The translations under genes were made by a program, and so were the position numbers. The notes beneath the pieces were generated by a model. It made no database searches. It saw only the letters and a list, made by a program, of their open reading frames with translations, and was not told where the DNA came from. Positions 7,779 through 18,700 of a DNA stretch of 64,000 nucleotides are shown here, one piece after another (the first letter of the stretch is position 1; every line of letters begins with the position of its first letter). Source of the stretch: Lutibacter flavus (GTDB lineage: Bacteria > Bacteroidota > Bacteroidia > Flavobacteriales > Flavobacteriaceae); assembly GCF_900188355.1 (NCBI RefSeq), contig NZ_FZNX01000002.1:62001-126000 (forward strand). The letters are read 5' to 3'.

Positions 7779-8626
7779 TAATTATTTAATATAAAATCAA
7801 CACTATGCTTAACAACTGCCTTTAAATGAATAGGCATATCAGATTCTTTCCAAGGTTGTGTACACCCTAATGGATGATTCATTTGATCAATAAGTAACAA
7901 TTTACTTGCCGGATTCCAGGAGTGTATGTTTTTAGCTTCGGAAGGCAAAACAACGGTATCATCTGTTCCATGAACAATCAAATGCGGTATTTTTAAATTA
8001 GAAACAGCGTTTTTAATTGTTAATCGCTCCTCATTTTCTATAAAACTTGTATAAAATTGAAAATAATGAGGCATTTGTTGTTTTGTTCTCGCATTGGTTA
8101 TAAATGAAACCCCAGCTTTTTTCCATTGTTCTAGTTGCTCGCCTTTTGGAAAACGAGCTCCATAATCAGAAACACCAGACCAAGAAATAACTTTTGATAT
8201 TTTATTATTTTCTGAAGCTTTTATTGAAACAATTCCTCCTCCACGAGAATGCCCAATTAGGGTGATATTTTTAGCGTCAATTTCATTTTTAAACTCTGAA
8301 TTATTTAAAATCCAGTCAATTACATCTTCTAAATCATTTAGCTCAGTAATAAAATTATTTTGACCAAAAGCTTCCAAATCAGGAAAATCTATTGGGTTTT
8401 TAACCGTACCTCCATTATGTGAAAAATTGAATTTTACAAAAAATATGTCTTTATTCGCAAATTCCTTAGTTGCTAAATTCCAAGCGCCCCAATCTTTATA
8501 ACCTTTATAACCATGGCAAAATATTACTATTGGCTTTTTTGTCTTGTTTTTCTTATAAAAAACATCTGTTAAAATAGGTTTGTTATGGTGGCTGCTCTTA
8601 ACTATTAGGTTTGTTAATCTGTTCAT
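7778..8626 (-). CDS. alpha/beta hydrolase
   Basis: 282 residues. The nucleophile elbow GHSRGGG (Ser near 128) and the oxyanion region FCHGYKGYKDWG near 36-47 are clear. The acid is probably in GTDDTVV and the histidine in MNHPLG. There is no signal peptide, so it is likely a cytoplasmic esterase or peptidase-like enzyme of the dienelactone hydrolase/prolyl oligopeptidase group. It begins 1 bp after the AddB-like stop and overlaps the GNAT start. Confidence 0.88.
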   Translation of the reverse strand: MNRLTNLIVKSSHHNKPILTDVFYKKNKTKKPIVIFCHGYKGYKDWGAWNLATKEFANKDIFFVKFNFSHNGGTVKNPIDFPDLEAFGQNNFITELNDLEDVIDWILNNSEFKNEIDAKNITLIGHSRGGGIVSIKASENNKISKVISWSGVSDYGARFPKGEQLEQWKKAGVSFITNARTKQQMPHYFQFYTSFIENEERLTIKNAVSNLKIPHLIVHGTDDTVVLPSEAKNIHSWNPASKLLLIDQMNHPLGCTQPWKESDMPIHLKAVVKHSVDFILNN

Positions 8627-8627
8627 T

Positions 8628-11369
8628 TTAAAATGGTAAGTTTTCGTTTTGAATAAAAGGAATCTCCGGATTCAAAATTTCTTTAATTAAATTATTTATT
8701 TCAAGCATAAAATCGTTCATTCTTTCTTCTGAAACCGAGGTGTCAACACCTCTAAATTTTTCCGAAAAATTCATTTTTAAAAATCCGGAATTTAAATTTT
8801 TAAAAGAAATAATTCCGCTTTCTAATTGGCTTAAAGTAGCTGTATTATTTTTAGAATACATATATGAATACAACATAACTTGCATTGCTTTTGTATATTT
8901 ATAATCTTCTTTAATTACACTAAAATCAGACATTTTTAAATCTTTCGATTCTACTTTACCTGTTTTGTAATCTATAATTCTGATTACACCATCTAATTGA
9001 TCAATTCTATCAACAATCCCCCTAAATTTAATAGGGAAATCAACTCCTTCAATAGCAATTTCAACTCTTAATTCTTTTTCTAAAGCTATTATTTTTAATT
9101 GCTTATTTTTATTTATAAGTTTTAATTCTTGCTTTAAGAATCTACTAATATGATTTTTACAAACTTCAAAAATTAATTTATTTTTTCCCGTATTTATATT
9201 TCCTTTTAAATAATGCTTTTCAAAAAACTTAACTAGTAATCTTTCAATGTTTTTTTGCATTGCAGCAACAGCTTCTTTTGATACAAATTTATTTACATAA
9301 GGCTTATACATTTCCTCTAAAACATCGTGAATAACAGATCCCATTGTATTTGCGGCAATTGTTTCTTCTACCTCATTATCATCTCTAATACCCAATACTT
9401 TTTGTTCATAAAAACTAATAGGATTATAAATATAGGTTGCCAATGCAGAAGGAGAAATTCCTTTTGTAAAAACCTCTTTTAACTTTTGAAGAATCTCCGA
9501 AGTTTTTTTAATTTGAATTTTATCATTCTTAAAACGTATTACTTTCGGACTAATAATTGTTTTTACTATTTGCGGATTACTAATTTCTAACTGAGTTAAA
9601 AAACGGCTTTTTTCTCCAGAACCATATCCATCTGTTTCTGTATTATAAATTAAATATACATTTTTAGCTCGTTGTAATAATCGTTGAAAATGATATGAGA
9701 AAATGGCATCTTTTTCCTGATAAGTAGGCAAGCCAAAATACTTTTTCACATCAAATGGAATAAAGGAATTTTCATTTTTTCCACTAGGTAAAATCCCTTC
9801 ATTTACAGAAGTAATAATAACCGTTTCAAAATCTAAAACCCTTGTTTCCAGCATTCCCATTAATTGTAAACCTTGCAATGGCTCCCCTTGAAATGACAAT
9901 TTTTCGTTTTGTAAAATCTGATTATAAAACCTAGTTAGGGTTTTTAAATCAGTTATATGGTTATACGAAGTGTTTAACGTTTCTAATTGTTGAAAAACTT
10001 TATAAAAACGATACAAATATTCCTTATCCACTCCTTCAACATGATTTTTTAGTTGAATTATTAAATTACTGCATTGTTTAATTATAACATTAATATTTGA
10101 AGAAAAATTAAATAAAGAAAGGCATATTGAAATCTCTTTAACTTCCTCCTCAGATATAAATTTTTTTATCTCTTTTAAGGATAAAAATATGCTGTTTTCA
10201 CTTTTAACATTTCCAATAATTTTTTGAAGAATATTCCCTTGTAATTTATTCAAAAAAGGGTCATTTAGTAGGTTTAAAACGTCTTTAAAGTAAAAAACCC
10301 CCTCTTTAGCCTTATTAAATTTTTGTTGGTTTAAATGAAGTTTAAATAGCTTTTCGAATAAATTTGAAGCCGGAATATCTTTTAATGGATATCCCATGGT
10401 AATATTTATGTTTTTTACTGTATTTGGAAGTGAGTTTAATGTTAATGTTAGCAGATTTTCATCTGCCAGTACTAAAGCAGTCTTATTATAATTTTCTAAT
10501 GTGGATAATAATTCACCAGCATATTTAATTTGGGTAATATTTTTTGGGGCTCCAACAAATTCAACATTTTTATTTTCAATTGAATTAATATCTACCAATA
10601 AAAAAGGGTGAGTTTTATAATAAGTCCATTCTCTTTTATATTTTCTTAAAAAAATGCCAGCTTCATTTGAATTGCTGCAAATTTCATCACTAGCATCCCA
10701 ATATATTGTTGCTAAATTTGTGTTTAATAACTCTTGAAAAATGTATTCTTCTGCTTTATTTAATGCGTTAAATCCAACTAAAACAATATGCTTATCTTCA
10801 ATATTATTAATATAATACTCTAAATTATCAGTTGCCTCCTTATAGATTAATCCTTGATAGCCAAATTTGTTACTTTTTAGTTTTTCATAAAGGGAATCAT
10901 ATAAAATATTTAATTGCTCAAAAAACTGAAGATAATTTAACGCTAAAGTACTCGGCTCCTTATCTTGGAACCATTGATCTAATTTTTTTACATCGCGTAA
11001 ATTCGTAAAAAAATCTTCAGAATTTACTAAATAACTGTCAATTTCGTTAAAATCATGAAGAGCAATGGTTGCCCATTGTGAAAATATTTCAAAAGATTCA
11101 ATCTTGTCTTTTGATAAAACTTCTTTATAAATGCTGTAAAATTCAAAAAGTAATTGGGTGTTGTCTATTAATTTTATATCCGCCAATTCTTGAATGTAAT
11201 TTTCTATACTTGTTATTTTAGGTAAAAATAAACTAGCTGTTGTTTTATTTATTATTTCTTCCTTTAAAAAAACACATGCACGTTGACTTGGAAGTATAAA
11301 AACAAGATTTTCTATACTAGAATGTTTCGTGATAACATCATCAACAACTTTCGAAAGAAAAGATTCCAT
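8628..11369 (-). CDS. AddB-like PD-(D/E)XK nuclease / inactivated helicase
   Basis: 913 residues. The N-terminus (FILPSQRACVFLKEEI near 24-39) resembles the degenerate helicase domain of AddB, and the C-terminus holds a RecB-type nuclease: GSVIHDVLEEMY, then DRIDQLDGVIRIIDYKTGKV with the catalytic Asp and D-Y-K. The four-cysteine iron-sulfur cluster of Firmicutes AddB is not evident. It is the likely partner of the AddA-like protein at 15752-18919 in a double-strand-break resection complex making 3' tails for RecA. It is the first gene of a reverse cluster with overlapping downstream genes. Confidence 0.88.
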   Translation of the reverse strand: MESFLSKVVDDVITKHSSIENLVFILPSQRACVFLKEEIINKTTASLFLPKITSIENYIQELADIKLIDNTQLLFEFYSIYKEVLSKDKIESFEIFSQWATIALHDFNEIDSYLVNSEDFFTNLRDVKKLDQWFQDKEPSTLALNYLQFFEQLNILYDSLYEKLKSNKFGYQGLIYKEATDNLEYYINNIEDKHIVLVGFNALNKAEEYIFQELLNTNLATIYWDASDEICSNSNEAGIFLRKYKREWTYYKTHPFLLVDINSIENKNVEFVGAPKNITQIKYAGELLSTLENYNKTALVLADENLLTLTLNSLPNTVKNINITMGYPLKDIPASNLFEKLFKLHLNQQKFNKAKEGVFYFKDVLNLLNDPFLNKLQGNILQKIIGNVKSENSIFLSLKEIKKFISEEEVKEISICLSLFNFSSNINVIIKQCSNLIIQLKNHVEGVDKEYLYRFYKVFQQLETLNTSYNHITDLKTLTRFYNQILQNEKLSFQGEPLQGLQLMGMLETRVLDFETVIITSVNEGILPSGKNENSFIPFDVKKYFGLPTYQEKDAIFSYHFQRLLQRAKNVYLIYNTETDGYGSGEKSRFLTQLEISNPQIVKTIISPKVIRFKNDKIQIKKTSEILQKLKEVFTKGISPSALATYIYNPISFYEQKVLGIRDDNEVEETIAANTMGSVIHDVLEEMYKPYVNKFVSKEAVAAMQKNIERLLVKFFEKHYLKGNINTGKNKLIFEVCKNHISRFLKQELKLINKNKQLKIIALEKELRVEIAIEGVDFPIKFRGIVDRIDQLDGVIRIIDYKTGKVESKDLKMSDFSVIKEDYKYTKAMQVMLYSYMYSKNNTATLSQLESGIISFKNLNSGFLKMNFSEKFRGVDTSVSEERMNDFMLEINNLIKEILNPEIPFIQNENLPF

Positions 11370-11455
11370 ATAATTTATATAAACTATAAAAATATAAAAG
11401 GCAATTCATATAGAATACCTTTTACAAATTATTTTAACTAAAATTCTTTAAAATG

Positions 11456-11487
11456 AAAAAAGCCATTCTTTAAGAATGGCTTTTTTA
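11456..11487. terminator. terminator of the first OmpA/TSP3 gene (works on both strands)
   Basis: An 8-bp stem (11461-11468 with 11474-11481) is flanked by an A run on the left and a T run on the right. It lies about 25 bp downstream of the reverse-strand OmpA gene stop. Confidence 0.85.
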
Positions 11488-11505
11488 TAAAATATAATAA
11501 TATTA

Positions 11506-12870
11506 TTAGTTAACTAATTTCACTTCAACTCTTCTGTTTTCAGCTCTACCAGATTTTGTATTATTACTAGCAATTGGCATATCCTCACCAAATCCTTTCG
11601 CGGTTAAATTATTACCAGAAACACCTTTAGATGTTAAATAATTTTTAACTGCGGTTGCTCTTTTTTCTGATAACTTTAAATTACTTGCGTTATTTCCCAC
11701 ACTATCTGTATGACCTGATATTGCAAATTTTGCAGTTGGGTATTTAGCCATTATTTGAGCAGCTTCATCCAATCTAGCAATAGTTTCAGATTTAAAAGAA
11801 TCTTTAGATGTGTCAAAATAAACTGTTTTAAATAAGTCTTCTAATTTAGCAACTTCTACTGCAGTAATTTCCGGACAACCATTATTTGAAGCCGTTCCAA
11901 CAACATTAATACAATTGTCATCTTTATCTAATACTCCATCACCATCTGTATCTGGCCAAGGACATCCATTATTTGCTTCTGGCCCTGCAACTGAAGGACA
12001 TTTATCATTCTTGTCAACTACTCCGTCACCATCAGAATCAGGACAACCTTTATTCGCTTTGATACCTTTATCATTAGGACAAGCATCATCAGCATCTGTA
12101 ATTCCATCTCCATCAGCATCAGGACAACCGTTTAGAGATTCTAAACCTGCAACATTAGGGCAATCATCTTTAGAATCAATTACACCATCATTGTCTGCAT
12201 CTGGACATCCATTGTATTCAACTAATCCAAAAACATCTGGACATGCATCATCTTTGTCATAAATACCATCACCATCTTTGTCAGTTCCACCAAATTTAAT
12301 TATAATTCCCGCTGAATGTTGAAAATGTTGTACAATATTACTTTCAAAAGCATGCTTGTATTTAGACTCTAAATTAAATCCAAAATTTTCATTAAACCAT
12401 AAGTTAAATCCTAATGCCCCATTAAATGTACCTGTTCCAAAATTATCCATCCAAACATATCCACCACCAACTGATGCATAAGGGTCAAACCAAGCTGTTT
12501 CTCCAAAAACCTCATTAAGATCATATTTAACTGCGCCGTCTAATGAGAAATAAGAATCATCACTTGACGTATTGTCCCCGATTTTATTTATTGTATTTAT
12601 AGATCCAGCTGCTTCAATGCTAAAACCATCTGTTAAATATTTTCCCACTGTTACCTTTGAAATTGAAGGCACCATATTAAAATGATCTCCTGCATTTACA
12701 AATTCGTTTAACCAAGACCCATGTCCTTCTAAACCAGGATTGGTTGGGTAAAAATCAACAGCATTTACTCCTAAGCCAATCGACCAGGGATTGTTATTGT
12801 CTTGTGCTTTTAAAGTGCTAATACCTAAAACAAGTATCAGTGCAAATAAAACTACTTTTATATTTTTCAT
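11506..12870 (-). CDS. OmpA family protein with thrombospondin type 3 repeats
   Basis: 454 residues: signal peptide (1-22, ending LKAQ), an outer-membrane beta-barrel-like domain (about 25-192), five calcium-binding TSP3 repeats of the DxDGDGxxDxxDxCP type (about 194-330), and a C-terminal OmpA peptidoglycan-binding domain (about 340-454) with SGHTDSVG and [13 protein letters not shown]. It should link the outer membrane to peptidoglycan. The repeat Cys residues and acidic loops suggest Ca-stabilised rods. It is paralogous to the next gene upstream (13045-14406), and the barrel part to 18973-19635. Confidence 0.95.
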   Translation of the reverse strand: MKNIKVVLFALILVLGISTLKAQDNNNPWSIGLGVNAVDFYPTNPGLEGHGSWLNEFVNAGDHFNMVPSISKVTVGKYLTDGFSIEAAGSINTINKIGDNTSSDDSYFSLDGAVKYDLNEVFGETAWFDPYASVGGGYVWMDNFGTGTFNGALGFNLWFNENFGFNLESKYKHAFESNIVQHFQHSAGIIIKFGGTDKDGDGIYDKDDACPDVFGLVEYNGCPDADNDGVIDSKDDCPNVAGLESLNGCPDADGDGITDADDACPNDKGIKANKGCPDSDGDGVVDKNDKCPSVAGPEANNGCPWPDTDGDGVLDKDDNCINVVGTASNNGCPEITAVEVAKLEDLFKTVYFDTSKDSFKSETIARLDEAAQIMAKYPTAKFAISGHTDSVGNNASNLKLSEKRATAVKNYLTSKGVSGNNLTAKGFGEDMPIASNNTKSGRAENRRVEVKLVN

Positions 12871-12903
12871 TTTTTTTAATTTAAATTAATACTCTTATAA
12901 TTA

Positions 12904-12911
12904 CAAAGTTA
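12904..12911 (-). promoter_or_regulatory. putative -7 box of the first OmpA/TSP3 gene
   Basis: TAACTTTG on the reverse strand, 33 bp before the ATG at 12870. No -33 TTG is at the right spacing. Confidence 0.45.
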
Positions 12912-12925
12912 ATTAATTATCATAA

Positions 12926-12957
12926 ATAAAAGCCGCTTTTGTTAAAAGTGGCTTTTA
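12926..12957 (-). terminator. second hairpin between the two OmpA/TSP3 genes
   Basis: A GC-centred hairpin (AAAAGCCGCTTTT pairing with AAAAGTGGCTTTT, with G-T pairs) has T-rich flanks on both strands. It lies about 90 bp past the stop of the upstream OmpA gene and may back up the first terminator. Confidence 0.55.
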
Positions 12958-12983
12958 TTTACAAGTTTTCAAAAAATTCTTAT

Positions 12984-13027
12984 AAAAAAATCGCCTAAAA
13001 AATTTAATTTTCAGGCGACTTTTTTAT
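12984..13027 (-). terminator. terminator of the second OmpA/TSP3 gene
   Basis: A stem of about 10 bp (from 12991-13001 with 13009-13019, one mismatch) is followed on the reverse strand by a run of seven T, 20-60 bp after the stop codon at 13045. Confidence 0.8.
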
Positions 13028-13044
13028 AGGATAAATATTATTTA

Positions 13045-14406
13045 TTAATTTGAAATATTTACTTCAGTACGTCTATTATTAGCTCTACCGGATACTGTAT
13101 CATTAGAATCAATTGGTCTGCTTTCTCCATAACCAACATATTTTAGTCTATCTGGATTAACACCTTTTGATACTAAATGATCTCTAACTGCAGATGCTCT
13201 TCTTTCAGATAATAATTGGTTTGATCTATCTGTACCAACATTATCTGTATGTCCTTCAACAACGAAATTAGTTTCTGGGTATCTTAGTAGTATTGATACC
13301 ATAGTATCTAAAGTATTAATAGCTTCTCCTTTGAAAGTTGCTTTAGCAGTATCAAATAAAATAGTTTTTCCATATCTATTCAATTCATCCATAACCTCAT
13401 TAGTTGGATCCACAGGGCAACCATCATTTGAAGCTGGACCAGGAACTTCAACACACTTGTCAATTAAGTCAATTACACCATCACTATCAGTGTCTTTAAA
13501 AGGACAACCAGCATTAGTTTTAGGACCAAATACATCCGGACAAGCATCATCTTTATCAGCTGTACCATCGCCATCTTTATCTGGACATCCATGTAATAAT
13601 TTAGGACCAGCAACTTCTGGACATTTATCTTTTGCATCTGGAGTACCATCTCCATCAGTATCAGGGCAACCACCAAATTCAGCTAATCCAGGAACTTCTG
13701 GACATTTATCACAGCAATCCATTACTCCATCTTTATCTATATCTGTATCTGGACAACCATTTAATTCTGCTAAACCAGTAACATCCGGACATTTATCTTC
13801 TTTATTTTCAACTCCATCACCATCTCTATCCTTATTTCCTAATTTCCAAGTTAAACCAATAGAATGTTGAAACATTTTAAAATCAACTGGAGTATTTACT
13901 TTTTTATAACCTGAAGTAAAGTTAATTCCCACATTATCACTAATCCAAGCATTAAATCCAGCTCCTAAATTTAAACCTAAACCATTTTGAGACCCAACCC
14001 AATTTTCACCTAGACCAGCATATACGAAAGGATCAAACCATCCCGTTTGTCCAAATGCATTATTTAAATCATACTTAACATTCAAATCTAAACCAAAAAA
14101 TGTTACATCTGATCCAGCACCCCAAGGTCTGTCAACTTTATTCATAGCTCCAGCTAATTCTAAACCAAAACCTTTTCCGATATATCTACCAACAGATACT
14201 CTGCTTAACCAAGGAATAACGTTAACGTCATTTCCATCAAATTTGTATGATCCAAAATACCCAGAAGTTGCATCAGAAGCAGTGCTAATATCTATAGCAT
14301 TCGTTCCAAAAGTTAACATCCACGGATTTTCTTTGTCCTGAGCACTAGCATTGCTAAAGGATGCAATTAATAACAAAGCCATTATGGCAATTTTTAAATG
14401 TTTCAT
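13045..14406 (-). CDS. OmpA family protein with thrombospondin type 3 repeats
   Basis: 453 residues from the ATG at 14406 (a TTG two codons upstream is less likely). Signal peptide 1-23 (ending NASAQ), beta-barrel-like domain to about 190, five TSP3 repeats (about 192-330), then the OmpA domain with EGHTDNVG and LSERRASAVRDHL. Same architecture as 11506-12870, with clear but diverged similarity, so an old tandem duplication. Acts as an outer-membrane to cell-wall anchor. A promoter with both elements lies about 70-100 bp upstream. Confidence 0.95.
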   Translation of the reverse strand: MKHLKIAIMALLLIASFSNASAQDKENPWMLTFGTNAIDISTASDATSGYFGSYKFDGNDVNVIPWLSRVSVGRYIGKGFGLELAGAMNKVDRPWGAGSDVTFFGLDLNVKYDLNNAFGQTGWFDPFVYAGLGENWVGSQNGLGLNLGAGFNAWISDNVGINFTSGYKKVNTPVDFKMFQHSIGLTWKLGNKDRDGDGVENKEDKCPDVTGLAELNGCPDTDIDKDGVMDCCDKCPEVPGLAEFGGCPDTDGDGTPDAKDKCPEVAGPKLLHGCPDKDGDGTADKDDACPDVFGPKTNAGCPFKDTDSDGVIDLIDKCVEVPGPASNDGCPVDPTNEVMDELNRYGKTILFDTAKATFKGEAINTLDTMVSILLRYPETNFVVEGHTDNVGTDRSNQLLSERRASAVRDHLVSKGVNPDRLKYVGYGESRPIDSNDTVSGRANNRRTEVNISN

Positions 14407-14479
14407 TTTCAATAAGTTAAATTAAATGTTCTTTTTATTTTTTAAAGTAAAAACAGTTATCAATAGACAACTATTGTAG

Positions 14480-14512
14480 CAAATTTACAAAATATTCTGA
14501 AATAGAGGACAA
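14480..14512 (-). promoter_or_regulatory. putative promoter of the second OmpA/TSP3 gene
   Basis: On the reverse strand, TTG (14510-14512) and TAAATTTG (14480-14487) are 22 bp apart. This leaves a leader of about 70 nt before the ATG at 14406. Confidence 0.6.
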
Positions 14513-14525
14513 TTATATAATAAAA

Positions 14526-15719
14526 CTAAATTATTTTCAAGTTTTTACCCACATTAATAAAAGCTTCCAGAGCCTTATCCAGATGTTTTTTAGTATGAGC
14601 CGCAGATAATTGTACTCTTATTCTTGCTTTTTCTTTTGGCACTACCGGAAAAAAGAATCCAATAACATATATACCTTCATTTAAAAGCAAATTAGCCATA
14701 TCCTGAGAAAGTTTAGCATCATATAACATTACAGGCACGATAGCTGAATCTCCTTTAACAATATCAAATCCAGCTTTTATCATTCCATTTTTAAAATAAT
14801 TGGTATTCCATTCCAATTTATCTCTTAATGTAGTGTCTTGAGAAATCATTTCAAAAACTTTTAATGAAGCTCCAACAATGGCAGGGGCTAACGAGTTTGA
14901 AAACAAATAGGGTCTTGATCGTTGGCGTAATAACTCAATTATTTCTTTCTTCCCTGTCGTATAACCACCCATTGCTCCTCCAAGTGCTTTCCCAAGAGTT
15001 CCAGTTACAATATCAACTCTACCCATTACATTTTTTAATTCTAATGTACCTCTTCCTGTTTTACCAATAAAACCAGCTGCGTGACATTCATCAACCATAA
15101 CCATTGCATCATATTTGTCGGCCAAATCACATATTTTATCTAAACTTGCAACAATGCCATCCATTGAGAAAACACCATCTGTAACAATGATTTTGAATCT
15201 ATGGTTGTTCTTATTCGCTTCAATGAGTTGTTCTTCTAAAGAATTCATATCATTGTTGTTGTATCTGTAACGAGCCGCTTTACATAAACGAACTCCATCT
15301 ATAATTGAAGCATGATTTAAAGAATCTGAAATAATTGCATCTTCTGTTGAAAGCAAGGGCTCAAAAACACCACCATTTGCATCAAAAGCTGCGGCGTATA
15401 AAATCGTGTCTTCTGTTTTATAAAATTCAGCTATTTTATTTTCTAATTTTTTATGAATATCCTGTGTTCCACAAATAAATCTAACTGATGACATTCCATA
15501 ACCATGGGTATCCATAGTATTCTTAGCCGCTTGAATTACTTCAGGATGATTTGACAATCCTAAATAATTATTTGCGCAAAAATTAATCACTTCTTCTCCA
15601 GTGCTAATTTTTATTACAGCATCCTGCGATGAAGTAATTATTCGCTCCGATTTATATAACCCTGCATCTTTAATCTCTTGCAGTTCTTTTTGTAAATGTT
15701 GTTTTATATTACCGTACAT
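14526..15719 (-). CDS. kbl: glycine C-acetyltransferase (2-amino-3-ketobutyrate CoA ligase)
   Basis: 397 residues, normal for this PLP-dependent alpha-oxoamine synthase family. It cleaves 2-amino-3-ketobutyrate with CoA to glycine and acetyl-CoA in threonine breakdown. PLP contacts: D210 and H213 in MVDECHAAG, and the Schiff-base K244 in [20 protein letters not shown] and [13 protein letters not shown] are the usual substrate-side motifs. No threonine dehydrogenase gene is next to it. A TAACTTTG box lies 17 bp upstream, just after the AddA-like stop. Confidence 0.95.
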   Translation of the reverse strand: MYGNIKQHLQKELQEIKDAGLYKSERIITSSQDAVIKISTGEEVINFCANNYLGLSNHPEVIQAAKNTMDTHGYGMSSVRFICGTQDIHKKLENKIAEFYKTEDTILYAAAFDANGGVFEPLLSTEDAIISDSLNHASIIDGVRLCKAARYRYNNNDMNSLEEQLIEANKNNHRFKIIVTDGVFSMDGIVASLDKICDLADKYDAMVMVDECHAAGFIGKTGRGTLELKNVMGRVDIVTGTLGKALGGAMGGYTTGKKEIIELLRQRSRPYLFSNSLAPAIVGASLKVFEMISQDTTLRDKLEWNTNYFKNGMIKAGFDIVKGDSAIVPVMLYDAKLSQDMANLLLNEGIYVIGFFFPVVPKEKARIRVQLSAAHTKKHLDKALEAFINVGKNLKII

Positions 15720-15736
15720 ATTTAATTAGTTTTTAA

Positions 15737-15744
15737 CAAAGTTA
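15737..15744 (-). promoter_or_regulatory. putative -7 box of kbl
   Basis: TAACTTTG on the reverse strand, 17 bp before the ATG at 15719, in the 32-bp gap after the AddA-like gene. Confidence 0.45.
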
Positions 15745-15751
15745 TTATAAT

Positions 15752-18700
15752 TTAAACTTCTTCAATAGTAATTTCCTCATTTATATAAACCAATAATTTC
15801 TTCTCAATTTTAAAGTTTAATTCTTCTAAAATAGTTCCGTAATTATTGATTTGTTCATGATATTTATTATTTGTAATCCCCGTTTTATAATCTATAATTG
15901 TTACTTTATTTTCATTAAAAACTAATCTATCTGGAATTATAATTCTTTTATCATTAGTTAAAATCTCCTGCTCATTATAAACTTTATTGTTTTGATTAAA
16001 ATATTTACTTAATTCTTTATGATTAACAATCTTATTAAGAACATAAATTATTTCTTCTTTTTCATTCTCTGTAATAATTCCTTTAAATAAATATTGATGC
16101 ACCACATCATAAATATCATTATTGGTTTTAATAAATGATAAGATTTCATGAATTAAATTACCATAAATAATTGCTTTCCCTTGATCAGTATCCCAAAGTA
16201 AAGATGAATTTGCAACGATAGAAATATTATGATTTTTCCATGAATTTGAGATAAAGCTTTTTTGAGTAGTGGTTACACTTTCCTCTTTTTTACTAATATT
16301 AAAGCGTTTTTGACTTCCAAATGTATAATCCAATTTTTCTGGATTCCATAAATCTTGTTGTTTCAAATAATTAATAAATAAGCTTGATGAAAATTTTATA
16401 TCACTTTCATTTTTACTGGAGGTTTTCTTTTCAGAAACAATATATAATTGCTCTACAGCTCTTGTTAAAGCAACATATAAAATATTGAAATTATCTAATT
16501 CTAACTCTTCCCTACGTTTATTAAACAAATATTCACCCTTGTCGCCAACATAATTTAACTTATTACTATAATTGACTAAAACAGAATTAATAGTGCTTGA
16601 TTGCTCATAATTATACCAAACCTTTGGCTTAATTTGATTATAAATGTCAATATCATATGGGTAAATAACAATTGGAAACTCAAGCCCCTTTGCTTTATGA
16701 ATTGTCAAAATTCTAACAGCATTTTTAGCTTCAGGTGCAACAATGCTTAATTTGTCCTTTTTCAATTCCCATACTTCTAAAAACCCATTAATAGAAGCTT
16801 GCTTTTTTTGTTGAAATTCAAAAACAAAATCCAAAAAGAATTGAATGTCAGAGTCAGACTCCGGAGCCAAGTTAAAACTTCGAATTATGTATTCGAAACT
16901 TTCATAAAAAGGACTTCTAATAAATTCATCACAATTAAAAAATTGATTGAATTGCTTTAATTCATTAAAAAACGCCTCATTTGACAAATCAATAAAACCA
17001 CTTAAAAATTGATGTTTTGAAATTTCTAAATTTAAATAATTATATAAAAAATAAAGTAATTTAACTTTGTATTCTTTGTTTAACGGGCTCTCAAAAACAT
17101 TTAATAAATTAATAATGAAATCTATCTTTTCATTGTTTTTTAACAGTAATGTTTCTGATGAAATTATTTCAATTTTATTTTCAGACAAATAATTCGCAAC
17201 AGCTATTCCTTGTTTTTTTGTCCTTACCAAAACACAAGCTTCATTCTTTTGGAAAGAAGGATCTATATTTTGAATAATTTCTAAGACTTTTTTTGGATAA
17301 ACTAAGTCCTTTTCTTCATCATCCTTTTCCTTTTCAATAAAAGATAATTGAACAAAACCACCAATATTAGAATTGTTTTTTTGATCATTTCCATCAAAAT
17401 ACAAATTGCAGTAATTTTTATTGGTTAAAAATTGAGAAATGTATTTAAAAAAGGAATTATTAAATTCAATTATTTCTGAATAGCTTCGGAAGTTAGTTTC
17501 TAAATTAGATAAATACTTGTCTACAAAAAACGGGTTGCTACTTTCATTTTTTTCTTCTGAAGATAGCGCAATAAACTGTTCTGGATTTCCTCCGCGCCAT
17601 CTATAAATGGACTGTTTTGCATCTCCAACTAGCAACAATTTGCCTTTTTCACCTACTTCATTTTCAGATGTTATAGCATTTTCAATTAAAGGAATTAAAT
17701 TTTTCCATTGCAACTCTGATGTATCTTGCATTTCATCCAAAAAATAATATCGAAATTTCTCACCCAACCTTTCATAAATAAATGGTGCAGGCTCATCCTT
17801 TATGGTATCACTTATAAGTTGATTAAATTCTGCATTTAACAAAATATTATTCTCGCTTTTTAATTCCTGAAGTGCTGTATTTATATAATTTAAAACCGCC
17901 AAAGGTATTAAGCTTTCAACAATAATGCTATTTAAAATATAATCCCCATAAATTTCATTATATAATACTTTTGAACTAGAATAAAGTTCTTTTAATTCAA
18001 CAGACAACCCATCAATTATTTGTTTTGTTGATGCATTGCATTTTCCAGCGTATAAATTTTTATTTTCTTCAATTGCCTTATTTAATCTTCCTTCGAATTT
18101 TAATTCATCTGGTTTTAAATGTTTTAGATTAATTAGTTTTATAAAATGATTAGGTAAATCTCCATATGAAAATTCATTGTTTTCAATTCCATTCTCTTTT
18201 ATAATATTAATCCCATTTACGCCAATTGCTTTAAATTTTTCTAAAATTTGTTTATTTTCTTTTTGAAGTTTCTCCTTTAATTTTTTGAATTCACCTATTG
18301 AAACCTCTCCTAAGGATTTTAAATGTGAAGAATGATTTTCATTTAAAATAATTTTTGCAAAATCTTTCAATTCTAACGAAATATCCCAAGCCTTGTCATC
18401 ATCTAACTTTTGAATGGAATAATTTACTAATAAATTTGTGAGGTCTTTATCCTCTCCTATTTTTGATATAACAATATCTACAGCTTCGTTCAGTAAACTT
18501 TCTGCATCCATTTCAACTTCAAAATTCATTGGAAGCTTTAAATCATGCGCAAATGTTCTAATAATTTTATGAGTAAAACTATCTATAGTAGTTATATTAA
18601 ATGCAGAGTAATTTTGTAATATTGAATTTAAAATTATTTTTGAATTCTCAAAAACAACCTCTTTAGTTAAGTTTGCTTCTTTGCAAATAGTAAGAAGCAT

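Noticed and set aside
11915-12262. Forward 115-residue Ser/Pro-rich frame inside the OmpA/TSP3 gene
   Set aside because: It is the antisense of the repetitive TSP3 codons, which creates a long open frame by chance. The same holds for 13331-13870.
12000-12300. Possible DNA tandem repeat or CRISPR-like array in the OmpA/TSP3 genes
   Set aside because: The periodic pattern is explained by protein-level TSP3 repeats; units vary and have no constant spacer-repeat structure. No CRISPR array was seen anywhere.
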